From: Elymus sibiricus
Lineage: Eukaryota; Streptophyta; Magnoliopsida; Poales; Poaceae
Assembly: GCA_039707655.1 (NCBI GenBank)
Contig: CM077672.1
Coordinates: 355,676,031 to 355,740,030, forward strand
Length of the DNA: 64,000 nucleotides
Direction: 5' to 3'
Shown: in pieces, positions 24,240-33,993 of the stretch
How the letters are laid out: every line of letters begins with the position of its first letter
Numbering within the stretch: position 1 is the first letter of the stretch
Translations under genes and position numbers: made by a program
The notes under the pieces: model-generated
Seen by the model: only the letters and a program-made list of their open reading frames with translations
Told to the model about the DNA's origin: nothing
Database searches by the model: none

Positions 24240-25786
24240 TGCTACTTGTAGACTGCGTTGGTATTTCCGCGAAGAGGAGAGGATGATGCAGTATAGTAGA
24301 GATAAGTATTTCCCTCAGTTAAGAACCAAGGTTATCAATCTAGTAGGAGAACCACACAAAACCTCGTTAGCAGCACCTACCCACACAAAAGCAAACACTT
24401 GCACCCAACGCAAATAAGAGGGTTGTCAATCCCCTTAGCGGTTATTTGCAAGGATTAATTCTAATAGTGATAGATAAAAAGTAAATTGCTAAACAAAATA
24501 AAAGTAAATAAATTGCAGCAAAGTATTTTTGGATTTTAATATATGATAAAGATAGACCCGGGGCCCATAGTTTTCAATAGAGGCTTCTCTCTCGAACGCA
24601 GAACATACGGTGGGTAAACAAATTACTGTTGGGCAATTGATAGAAAAGCAAATAATTATGACGGATTCATGGCAATGATCATGTATATAGGCATCACGTC
24701 CGAGACAAGTAGACCGACTCCTGCCTGCATCTACTACTATTACTCCACCCATCGACCGCTATCCAGCATGCATCTAGGGTATTAAGTATAAAACAGAGTA
24801 ATGCCTTAAGCAAGATGACATGATGTAGACAAAGTAAACTCAAGCAATATGATTAAACCCCATCTTTTTATCCTTAATGGCAACAATACAAATACATGGC
24901 ATGTCCCATTCTGTCACTGCGATTGAGCACCGCAAGATTGAACCCATCACAAAGCACCTCTCCCATTGCAAGATAAATCAATCTAGTTGGCCAAACCAAA
25001 CGGATAGATCAGAGAGAAATACAAAGCTATAACAATCATGCATAAAAGAGTTCAGAGAAGACTCAAATATTTCTCATGAATAATCTGATCATAAACTCAC
25101 AATTCATCGGATCCCAACAAACACACCGCAAAAGAAGATTACATCGGATAGAACTCCAAGAACATCGAGGAGAACATGGTATTGAAGATCAAAGAGAGAG
25201 AAGAAGCCATCTAGCTACTAGCTATGGACCCGTAGGTCTGTGGTAAACTACTCACACATCATCGGAAGGGCAGCAAGGTTGATGAAGAAGCCCTCCGTAA
25301 TCGATTCCCCCTCCGGCAGAGTACCGGAAAAGGCCTCTAGATGGGATCGCGGAAGAACAGAGGCTTGTGGCGGCGGTAGGGTTTTCTCGTCTGGCTCTCT
25401 GATGGTTTACGAATACTTGCGAATTTATAGAAATGGAATGAGGTCAAAAGGAGCCACGAGGGGCCCACAAGGCATCAGGGCGCGCCCCCCTGGGGTCACG
25501 CCCTGTTGCCTTGTGGCCTCCTCGTGAGGCTTCTGGCTTCCTCCCGAAGCTTCTAGGGTCTCTTTTGTCTAGAAAAAAATCGTCAAAAAGTTTCATGGCA
25601 TTTGGACTTCGTTTAGTACTGATTTCCTGAAAAACCAAAAACAAGCAGAAAATAGCAACTGGCACTGGGCACTAGGTTAATAGGTTAGTCCCAAAAAATG
25701 ATATATAATTGCATGTAAAACATCCAAGATTGATACTATAATAGCATGGAACAATCAAAAATTATAGATACGTTGGAGACGTATAA
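24240..25786 (-). repeat. E1 5' LTR
   Basis: 1,547 bases. The outer end reads GTATAA on plus where the other LTR has GTATCA, so the terminal TG dinucleotide of the minus strand has mutated to TT. It otherwise aligns along its length with 17346-18889. Confidence 0.9.
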
Positions 25787-25791
25787 GGCTG

Positions 25792-26220
25792 CACCCAGCG
25801 CAGTTCATGCTTCGGTTGCGTTAGTTTGTGGCTGACCAGGGTATCGGCTTGGACCACTATCTTCCCTTTCCCCTCATCACCTTGAGGCCATTGATGAATG
25901 CACAACAACAAGTGGATGTAGCCGTGGAGGAATCTGTGCGATGCTTCCGTTGGTGGAGGGGACTTGTCGTGGGTAATTTCATTCTGCACGTACCACAAAC
26001 TCCACATGATAATGAGAATTACCATGCGTGTGATGTCCGATAGTGGATCCTGCTGCGATAATAGCCATTCAGGACTAGTTTTGCGTACATCCTCAACCTT
26101 GGGGATAGGCCAATCCATCGCCATAGCTTACCACATTTCTTTCGCCAAAGGGCACCTGCACATTGCGTGGAAGTCGTCCTCTCGTTCGACATCACAAAGG
26201 GGGCACACGTCAGTAATCTT
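25792..26220 (-). pseudogene. LINE remnant, zf-RVT segment
   Basis: Minus-strand reading shows the reverse-transcriptase zinc-binding motif CPLCDVEREDDFHAM followed by CRCPLAKEMW, then an in-frame TAA (26130-26128), then MAMDWPIPKVEDV... through WVQP at the E1 target site. It joins in frame to the RNase H-like part at 17345. The element is 5'-truncated just upstream of the zinc motif. The stop shows it is dead. Confidence 0.8.
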
Positions 26221-26947
26221 GGTAGCAGAAAGATCAATTAAATCATATACCAAGGTGATTGGCGTAGGTGGTGTACGTGGATATGTTGTCGGCCTTCGGT
26301 ACGTGATGTGCATGTATTTAATACAACTAAATAGATAGTTTAATTTATCAATGAAGTAGTGAACAATTAATCAATAATGGCAATGGTAAAAAATATTAAG
26401 GGAGGGGGGGGTCGTGGTTAATCTACACTTTTCCTTCATGGCGGTCCCCTCTCACATGTATGTAGTGACGACAAGTGGGCCACACTCAACCTTGCTCCCT
26501 TTTCTCGACTTAGTTTTGCGGCCCCATCAAGTCATGTGCTCTATTTAATGGTACCCAGAGAGCGATTGAGTTGGATTTAGTAATGCCCCTTAACTTTCAG
26601 AATGATAATGCAATATTACAATTGTAATAAATATTTTCTAAAAATAATGATTGTAGTATAACACTATACAATGTGGCACATAAAATAGTAAGAAAAACCA
26701 ATGGTATGTGACACATAAAAAGAATAAGTGTCAGCAAATATATCTGAATAAAAAATTATAGAACTTTCTCTTTTGCGTCTCTCCCAAATGGACAAACCAC
26801 AATGTAACACTAAAGTGTAGGTCAAGGCACACTCCCAGCTCAGAAAATCCTCTCTCATTATATCAAACTCCCATATTCTCTTTAAAGGTAAAAGGTTCAC
26901 AGTGTGCCTAATAATGATGGATATAAGAACATAAATGCTTATATTTC
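26221..26947. repeat. repeat copy B, segment 3
   Basis: Resumes at GGTAGCAGAAAGATCAATTA, matching copy A from about 6331 (GGTAGAAGAAGGAACAATTA) to GCTTATATT. The end near 26947 coincides with the end of copy A near 7112, defining the right limit of the repeat. Confidence 0.82.
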
Positions 26948-28544
26948 TCTTCATGATATAGCATTCGGGTAGGTACTCAAGCTTTTAGCATGACTGCATC
27001 CTACAAGTACATGCGACCAGACAAAGAGATCTTTCAAAAGGTGACCTGCAAAAAGCTTAGTGTAGCATCTTGGTATCAGTTGCTCAAGTTATGTATATCA
27101 CTACCATTTAATATACTAGTGCCATGTAACCAAATGGCACATGGATGACCATTAATCATTTCAACGTTATTCACTGTCCATGACCACTATACTACACCCG
27201 TCGGAGGTATGCCTTTCAACAGTTAGCTCCATCGTTTGCCTTTCAACAGATGATGACATACCTTGCAAAATATGATTGATGCAAGTTGGAGAAAAAGAAT
27301 ACAAGTATCAAAGCTCTAAATATAGGTACCAAAGTTTTGGTCAACAAATATAAGGAACAAAGTTGGCATGGAAATAGTGAGAGTTAAAGTTGATGCTCAA
27401 TGCATGAAGCAAACACTCCACCGATTAATGAGATGGAAAATAAGGCTAACTTGATGCATGTATATTACATGAAGCAATATTAGAGTGTGTCTGGTAAATT
27501 TGGATGATTTCCAACCTTTCACGGTTGAATCAAACCTCTCAACTTTCATTGCTAAAATTACTAATCTTCTATTTTTGACCAGTGATGTTTTATCTTATAT
27601 ATGTTACATATGTTTTTATAACTTGCTTATATTCGAAACCACATAATTAATTGAAAATATAATTTCATAATAGGTTTCTAGAGCTCTAAAACTCAACTGA
27701 TAACAATACAAGCCTTTAGACCCACTGTAGCTCTTGCGACACTGCACCATTGTCCGAGAAAAAGATCATTGGAGTGTCTGTATTGTGTTGATGTCCAACT
27801 TGTATGACGCATGTCGGCATGGAGTTTGATGTGTCGTGCTAGAGTGTTGCACGAGCATGCGGAAATGTTAACAATAGGGAGAGGAGGCACACACTTGGTG
27901 CAGAATTTTGAGGGTGTGGGTGTGTGTTATTGCTTTGCATTGATTTGGGTAGGATGTACCATACGTGAGGAAAGATCATTGTGGCACATAACACTACTAA
28001 CCTTCTACATGACTAGCATGCCTCATGGAGTTGGCATTTTGCAGTCGGCCATAAAGTGTGAAGATCTCAAGCACAACCAAATTTATGGTGGTTGTTCTCA
28101 ATTAATCTTCAAAACATGCACGCTGGAAGCCTTTCAAGCAGAGGTGCTTGTTTGAGCTCTGAATTAATATAGGTACACGGAAGTTGGATGGGAACAATGG
28201 CATGCCTTAGTTATAGGAAATTTTCTTCTATGACGTTTGCTACTCTCTCACCCCACCTCACACCCCATCCCAAGCTATAGTATTTCTTTTTGTGCAATCT
28301 TGCCAATCCTCTTTGGCAATAAAATGGTTCGTCTAAGGACTATTTTATCAACACACGTTTTGCATCTGAAGGGTCAAAATTGAGGATGATGCTCAGGACC
28401 TGAAGCAAACTCTCTGTCTCTTTTCATGAGATGAAGCAAAAATTAGAGATATATTTATGATAGTCCATATATTAAGGGGATCATGCTCATTTATTACCTT
28501 TGCGTAATCTACTAATTTATGAACTTTCACGATAAATGCTAGGA
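26948..28544. other. intergenic, nothing firmly recognised
   Basis: AT-rich. A 114-codon plus frame at 27811-28155 has no recognisable family. Two similar phrases (GATGCTCAATGCATGAAGCAAAC near 27393 and GATGCTCAGGACCTGAAGCAAAC near 28388) hint at an internal duplication. I support no gene here. Confidence 0.5.
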
Positions 28545-28753
28545 TCTCTACTTTGACCAAACTTATAGAAAAAATTATCAACATTCATAATGCCAAATCA
28601 ATATTGTTAGATTCATTGTGAAATGTACGTAGTTTCATAGTATATATATTTTGTATTCTAGATGTTGATATTTTTTAATATAAATTTGTTCAAACTTTGT
28701 AAAGTTTGACTTAACAAAAATCTAATACGCAGAGTAAAAAGGACCGGAGGGAG
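28545..28753. mobile_element. Stowaway-type MITE, left end decayed
   Basis: The right end reads AGTAAAAAGGACCGGAGGGAG followed by TA (28754-28755), the Stowaway terminus and TA target. The interior has the usual TTTGACCAAACTTATAGAAAA and CAAACTTTGTAAAGTTTGAC blocks. The left terminal repeat is no longer recognisable, so that boundary is approximate. Confidence 0.7.
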
Positions 28754-29517
28754 TACATGGCAGCAGGGCCGGCCCTGGGCCATGGCGGCGAGTGCGACGG
28801 ACTAGGGCCCAGCCCGAGCAGGGCCCATACCCTGTGCAAGTATACAATATACAGTGTATATACGTTTTATACAAGAGAACGACCCAGCCCATTAAGAAGG
28901 GAGCAACAACGCACGAACAAAGTCAACAATCTCATCGTTTCCTCCACTCTCTCCCAATCCCGGAAATACGCCGCCAGCCGCCAACGCATCGTCTCCCTCC
29001 CGTTCTCATCTTCTTCCTCTTCCCCAAATCCAATTGATTGACCCGAGTTCCTAAGAGGCCACGACCCCAACTCCCCAAGATAATCAATGAATTTTCCGTT
29101 AGTACTCCACTCCAGTGGATTTCTCTGCATCCTACAAATACCCCAAGGGCCCCGGCGAACGGATCTACAGAGACGAGCCGGCCAGCGGGCAGCGGCGACA
29201 CACCCCGTGCGGCTGTCCCCGGATCACGAATCCACAGAGGCGAGCCGACCAGGGTCCGACTGTCCGGCGGTGGAGAGTGGAGACGTGGAGTCCAGGCACT
29301 TCCTCGTAATTTTTTGCATCTCAAGTTTTCCCCTTGTCTATTTTCTGTTTGTGTTGAATTCATGTGATGTTGTTTGACCTGCTTAATTCCAGGGCCCAAC
29401 CGTGGCATTCTGGAGCAGTGTGGAGCAGCGTGGGATTTCTTCTCTTTACTCCAAGAGACAAAGAACAAGATTCAAGAAGACAATCATTCAGGTGTTCTCT
29501 CTCCTTTTTTCTGAACC

Positions 29518-30155
29518 ATGTTGCAGAAAAAGCATTTATCTGGTTGTGCGAAAAGAAAAAAGAAGAAACTTGTTGATGAATTCATTGGAACTCAAAAGGG
29601 TGCTATTCATAAATTCGTTTTAAAAAAATCCACTGCTGAGAATCCAGAGGTATTAGCTGTTCGTAGTGTTGAAGAAACACAATCTGAAGAAAACTTAGTC
29701 GAGGAAAATGTTGTCATTGAGGATTCTACAAATTTGGATAGCCATGAGAATGTTTCTAATACTGAGATTTTTCAAATACGTATTCTCATGGTAGCTCGTG
29801 AGATGTTAATTTAGATGATTTCTGTTCTGAATTAAGAGTGCTTCAAATGACTTTGCCAAATAGATTCATGTCAGCAGATGAGATTTTTGATTTTGTTAGA
29901 GCTGCAGATTGCTATCAAAATGTGTCCATTGCTTATCGAATCCTCTTTACTGTTCCAGTTACTGTAGCATCTGCTGAAAGAAGTTTTTCAAAACTGAAAT
30001 TACTAAAGAACTATTTGAGATCAACTATGTCACAAGAGAGATTGAATGGCTTGGCCATGTGCTGTATTGAGAAAGATATGTTGGATAACATTGATCTTGA
30101 CACTATTATTAGTGATTTTGCATCCAAAAATGCTCGAAGGTGTCGTTTCTCTTGA
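29518..30155 (+). pseudogene. hAT transposase, N-terminus and dimerisation domain only
   Basis: A first frame (29518-29814) begins MLQKKHLSGCAKRKKKK with GTQKGAIHKFVLKK, like the N-terminus of plant ZMYM1-like hAT transposases. A second frame, shifted, (about 29820-30155) carries the hAT C-terminal dimerisation domain: DFCSELRVLQMTLPNRF, IAYRILFTVPVTVASAERSF, SKLKLLKNYLRSTMSQERL. A normal relative has several hundred residues of RNase H-like catalytic core between them; here they are almost adjacent near 29815. No active enzyme is possible. Confidence 0.88.
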
Positions 30156-30350
30156 GTATGCCATTCACTTCTTCTTTGTGTATTTTTCAGGTGGCTCCTT
30201 ATATTTGCTGATGCACGTTTGTGGGTGGACTGCTAGAGCTGGAGTTGTAGCTTCTGTCGTATTGTATCAAGAATTGAGAACACATCCAGAATTGGGAACA
30301 CTGCTAGAGCTGGAGTTGTATCTTCTATCGTATTGGATCAAGAATTGAGA

Positions 30351-30374
<24 letters not shown>

Positions 30375-30381
<7 letters not shown>

Positions 30382-30755
30382 ATTCATCACCCAAGGTGCA
30401 AAATAATTTATTCTTCACCCGAGGTAATCTTACGATTATTTCATAAATAAATTACATTTGAAATACAAATAATTACATTCATATTGATTCACTGCGTAAA
30501 ATTTGGCATAAGGAAAAAAATATAGGTCATAAGACCAAAAAAATTACATTTTATGTGCATTTTACACTATGTTTTTACATTTGTAATTTTACGAAACATA
30601 AAATATTTTTTACGGCGATTATATATTTTCTTACGTTTTCTTTTTACGTCTGAAATAAGACAAAATTTACGGAACGTAAAATTACGGTGCATTGACATTA
30701 AAATAGAAGGGGGTGAAGAATAACTATTCCTCACCCAGGGTGACGAATAGTCAAT

Positions 30756-30759
<4 letters not shown>
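30375..30759. mobile_element. MITE nested in the hAT element, within a TA array
   Basis: The left end AGTCTATTCATCACCC and the reverse complement of the right end (GACTATTCGTCACCC) are matched, and the similarity continues through GGTG...AATA...TTCTTCACCC for about 40 bases. It sits inside a (TA)n microsatellite, so a TA duplication cannot be distinguished. About 385 bp, noncoding. Confidence 0.65.

Positions 30760-30840
<81 letters not shown>
30758..30840. repeat. (TA)n microsatellite
   Basis: About 40 TA units without interruption, continuing a shorter array at 30350-30375 on the other side of the nested MITE. Likely length-unstable. Confidence 0.95.
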
Positions 30841-30844
<4 letters not shown>

Positions 30845-31212
30845 AGAGTTAAGACAAGACCTCTGGGTTGTTGGAGCGTGTATCCTAATCCTATAATCAT
30901 CTGATATATCCGTAGACCGTGGGCCATATTTGCTAATGAAATTTACACTTCTCGGTTGGAAGTTTTTTTTTTGTCTATTATATATGTAAGGGCCCATTTT
31001 CTCAGTTCGCACAAGGGCCTTTGGAATGCCAGGGCCGGCCCTGCATGGCAGTGAGTGTAAACAGAAAAACTGCAGCCAGTAAAATATTATCAGAAGCATT
31101 AGTATACAGACAAACTTCAGAGGTGCTTCTCTTGGCATTTGACCAAATAAATGGCCTCCATGATAGTGAGTCGGTTTGCCTAAATGTAGCCCCCAAAAGC
31201 ACCACAACTTGG

Positions 31213-31604
31213 TCCTTCGTGACCATCGGGGCAACATAATATTCTGTTCTTGCAGACACGTTGAGGACTGTGATGATGCATTGGAGTCTGAGTTCTCGCT
31301 ATTCGAGAAGGGATCAACTTTAGTGCTGCAGTGGATTGAATCTGACTGCCTAGAAGCTGTGACTATGTTGCAGAACGCTGAGGGCAACATGTCAAAATTT
31401 TCCTTCATGATTAGAGAGATAAAGCAAAGTATGAGGGAACGGGACTCTTCTATTACTCATATTCTTCGCAATAGCAAACTTTTGCAGAACTCACGGCTGA
31501 ACCATGGTTTGGCTTGGTTCGGCCCGGAGGAGGTCTTAGATATTGTATTGCGAGATTGCAATCCCTTAAACTATGAGTAATGGAAGAGTTATTTCGCAAA
31601 AAAT
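31213..31604 (+). mobile_element. 5'-truncated LINE, RNase H-like 3' fragment, 17-bp TSD
   Basis: The 17-base direct repeat AAAGCACCACAACTTGG occurs immediately before (31196-31212) and after (31605-31621). The insert ends in a short A-rich tail (GCAAAAAAT). Its plus frame reads VLRDHRGNIIFCSC, EDCDDALESEFSLF, LQWIESDCLEAVTMLQN and FMIREIKQSM, a piece of a RVT_3/RNase H-like domain as in plant LINEs. Truncated 5' end, A tail and long TSD are the signature of target-primed reverse transcription. Confidence 0.88.
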
Positions 31605-32049
31605 AAAGCACCACAACTTGGACTGAAAGGTAAGCTCCAATTGCTGAACACGGTGCCAGCAAGAGCGGATTAATCACTGGCAAATTGTTTGCAATGTGAA
31701 AAGGGGATCAGTGAGGAGAGCAGATTACCCAACCTTGGTACATAGCAACCATTGTATGCCTTATATATTGTAGCGGTGATGAGGTGTACGGCGGGAGCTG
31801 TGACGAATGACTTCCTGCACGGCGGCGGGCCTGTAGGTGGGGGCTTGAGGGATTAGGGAAGGCCGACGCTGGACCAGGACTTGGGAGCGCAGTAAGCTCT
31901 CCGGGGCGAATGGGAGGATTGCAGTTGGATGGAGAGTCGATTGGGTAACCTGGTGCAAGATGACCGCCGGTGTGTGCAGCAACTCAGGTGGCATGCTAGC
32001 AGCAGTGAGAAAGGAGGCGAGACAACCGCGAGACTGCGCTGGAGGAGTG

Positions 32050-32270
32050 AGAGGACGGGCCTCCGCCGAGCCGCGCCGTGCTGCACCTTCGCTTCTCTCC
32101 ACCCTGCCTTGGGCTCGGCCTCCACAGCGGCGACGCCGTCCTCGTGATCCTCTCGGCCAACCTGATCTTCCTCCCGCCCGTGGTCCTCGGTGTCCTCGCG
32201 GTGGGCTGCGTGATGGTCGATGCAGCGGTCGCGTGTGGCGCTGGCCACCCTTCTCACCACCTCTGGTGCA
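32050..32270 (+). pseudogene. 4-coumarate-CoA-ligase-like gene fragment
   Basis: In the frame of 32078-32314 the segment GLGLHSGDAVLVILSANLIF followed by LPPVVLGVLAVGCVM resembles the N-terminal AMP-binding region of plant 4CL-like acyl-CoA synthetases (GDxVLLxLPNS..FP..FLGVLxxG). Before and after it the similarity fades and no ATP-binding motif follows, so it is at most a captured or decayed fragment of a first exon. GC-rich context (31780-32450) is unlike its AT-rich surroundings. Confidence 0.45.
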
Positions 32271-32509
32271 GGGTAGCAGCGATGCTTGATTGGGTAGCGG
32301 AGCAGCGGGGCTAGCTTGACTCCGCCGTGGACCTGTGGAGGAAGAGGAGCGGCGGCACGGCAGGGGCGTAAGTGGGCAGCGGCGACGCAGGGAAGGAAGA
32401 GGGGCGACCGCAGGACGTGGGGTGGGGATGTGAGAGAGGAGGTCGCCGTCTTGCTCACCGTTGTGAGGATTTGGTCGTGGGGGATTTTTCCAGAGAGATT
32501 TCTTTTCGC

Positions 32510-32800
32510 GAACACGATAAAGACGCAGACGTTCGTATATACATGCATACACTTATCCGTACGAACACACACGAAGATCCTATCCTTATGAACACCTTCG
32601 AGAGACTGAGCCGACATATCATCTTGAGATTGACGAAGTCACCACAGATGCCTCGAAGTCGACAGGAACATCTACTCCCACTGAAAGCGCATCGCCGAAA
32701 ATCCTGAAATAAATACAGGAATAATGTGAGTACCGGGACTTGAACCCTAGTGGGCTGGAGATACCACTATCCTCCTAATCATCCAACCACAACCACATAT
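32510..32800 (-). mobile_element. tRNA-derived SINE (Au-SINE-like)
   Basis: On the minus strand the sequence begins GGTTGGATGATTAGGAGG, carries an RNA polymerase III B box in GGGTTCAAGTCCC (32747-32735), then TTCAGGATTTTCGGCGATGC and TCAAGATGATATGTCGGCTC, phrases I associate with the Au SINE of Triticeae and other angiosperms. No coding. The 3' boundary near 32510 is approximate and no TSD was verified. Confidence 0.7.
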
Positions 32801-33046
32801 TGGATCGCATTTTTCCATAGAGATGAAACGACGACGCACGCGCCACGGGTTACCAGTGGATGGGCCGTGCAGCCGGATGCGCACACAGGCGACACGAATA
32901 CACAACAATGAACCGGAGCCAGACCTGTGAACTACACGCTTACAAAGAGGGCCCACCCCGCAGCCCACACCCATCAATCAACCAGGAGGCTCCCCATGAA
33001 GGGAGCTTAGAGTTTTAGGAGATGTGTAGTTGTTTGCTATTTTGTA

Positions 33047-33119
33047 CTCCCACCGTCCTAAAATAAGTGTCGCTGATTTAGTACAAAGTTAGACGACACT
33101 TATTTTTGGACAGAGGGAG
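33047..33119. mobile_element. short Stowaway MITE
   Basis: 73 bases from CTCCCACCGTCCTAAAATAAGTG to CACTTATTTTTGGACAGAGGGAG, nearly a full inverted repeat, flanked by TA (33045-33046, 33120-33121). Confidence 0.88.
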
Positions 33120-33935
33120 TAGAACTGAATTGCTGATTATTAAAGTTCGAAGCGTGTTTGTGTGTCTGCCTCAATTTTCTTAATGTTTATGAGCTTTTCT
33201 ATGATATTATTTTTTGCCACTATGTTGATTTCAACGGGATCTTAAACTCACCATTACAATATTCTTTTTTGCAGGATTGACTTCGGTTTCTGTATATGAA
33301 GCAAAAAGATGGAGGCAACATGAATTGAGTTAAGAAAATAGAAATATAGTTGAATTCAATTTAATTAAAGAATATTATTTTATTTTCTTGACCAACTGAA
33401 GTGCTTAGATTGGAGTTGTGGAGTATATTTGCTGTAGAGCTACTTCGGATATTTGATTTCTTATTTCTATCCCCTGGTCATGTACTACTTATTATTGATT
33501 TCTCATTGTACATTCTTCTCACTATTATGTTTTCATCTTTATTCTTTCATTTTACGCTTACTTAATATCTAGACTAGACTAATGTACGATAAATGCCAAA
33601 TTTTTTTTTTGATTGATGTAGCCCAGAATATTGACTATGATGGTGCATCATCATGCTATTCACTTTATTTTTGGAATTTTAGCTTTAAAAATGAAATCCA
33701 AAGTGGTTTGTTGACATACTCCCACTGATTGCAAGAAAAATATTTAAAAAATAGGACCAAACATGATTAAGGAAATGATTGTTGCATCTAGCAAATATGT
33801 TAGCCCCCCTGCATCTTCTCGCATCCAAATACATGATCTATTCGGATTAATGAATGGTCAAAATTAATCATAACAGAATCCGGGAGTAGTGATGGTCCAC
33901 AGTATGTAGTTGTTCCTTTTAGGAGATACAAAATA

Positions 33936-33993
33936 CTCACTCCGTCCCAAAATTTGTACTAAATCAAAGACACTTATTTTGAGAAGGAGGGAG
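33936..33993. mobile_element. short Stowaway MITE, decayed
   Basis: CTCACTCCGTCCCAAAATTTG ... ACACTTATTTTGAGAAGGAGGGAG: the same family as 33047-33119 but shorter and with mutated arms. Left TA is present (33934-33935); the right flank is TG. Confidence 0.75.

Larger units (their letters stand above)
17346..25786 (-). mobile_element. E1: Ty3/gypsy-type element (Sabrina/WHAM group), non-autonomous
   Basis: Complete element on the minus strand flanked by a perfect 5-bp TSD GGCTG (17341-17345 and 25787-25791). LTRs are 24240-25786 (5') and 17346-18889 (3'). The primer site reads CTAGCGCCGTTGCCGGGGA, the tRNA-Asp type used by Athila-clade elements. One gag/protease-type frame follows, then about 3.1 kb of noncoding spacer and the polypurine tract AATTAAGCTTGGGGATGC. 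No RT, RNase H or integrase is present, so it depends on enzymes supplied in trans. It splits an older LINE remnant. Confidence 0.92.
28764..31043 (+). mobile_element. hAT transposon, internally deleted, TSD CATGGCAG
   Basis: Both ends carry the 14-base palindrome CAGGGCCGGCCCTG (28764-28777 and 31030-31043). A perfect 8-bp duplication CATGGCAG flanks it (28756-28763 and 31044-31051), the size made by hAT transposases. Inside are the first ~95 codons and the C-terminal dimerisation domain of a hAT transposase with the centre missing, plus a nested MITE and a TA-repeat array. A deletion derivative that could be moved only in trans. Confidence 0.92.

Noticed and set aside
27811..28155. 114-codon plus-strand frame
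   Set aside because: No recognisable domain, no splice or promoter context; average length for chance in this sequence.
31761..32617. Long minus-strand frames of 263 and 254 codons in a GC-rich island
   Set aside because: Low-complexity Arg/Pro/Ser composition, overlapping frames on both strands and overlap with the SINE; the plus-strand 4CL-like match explains part of the island better.
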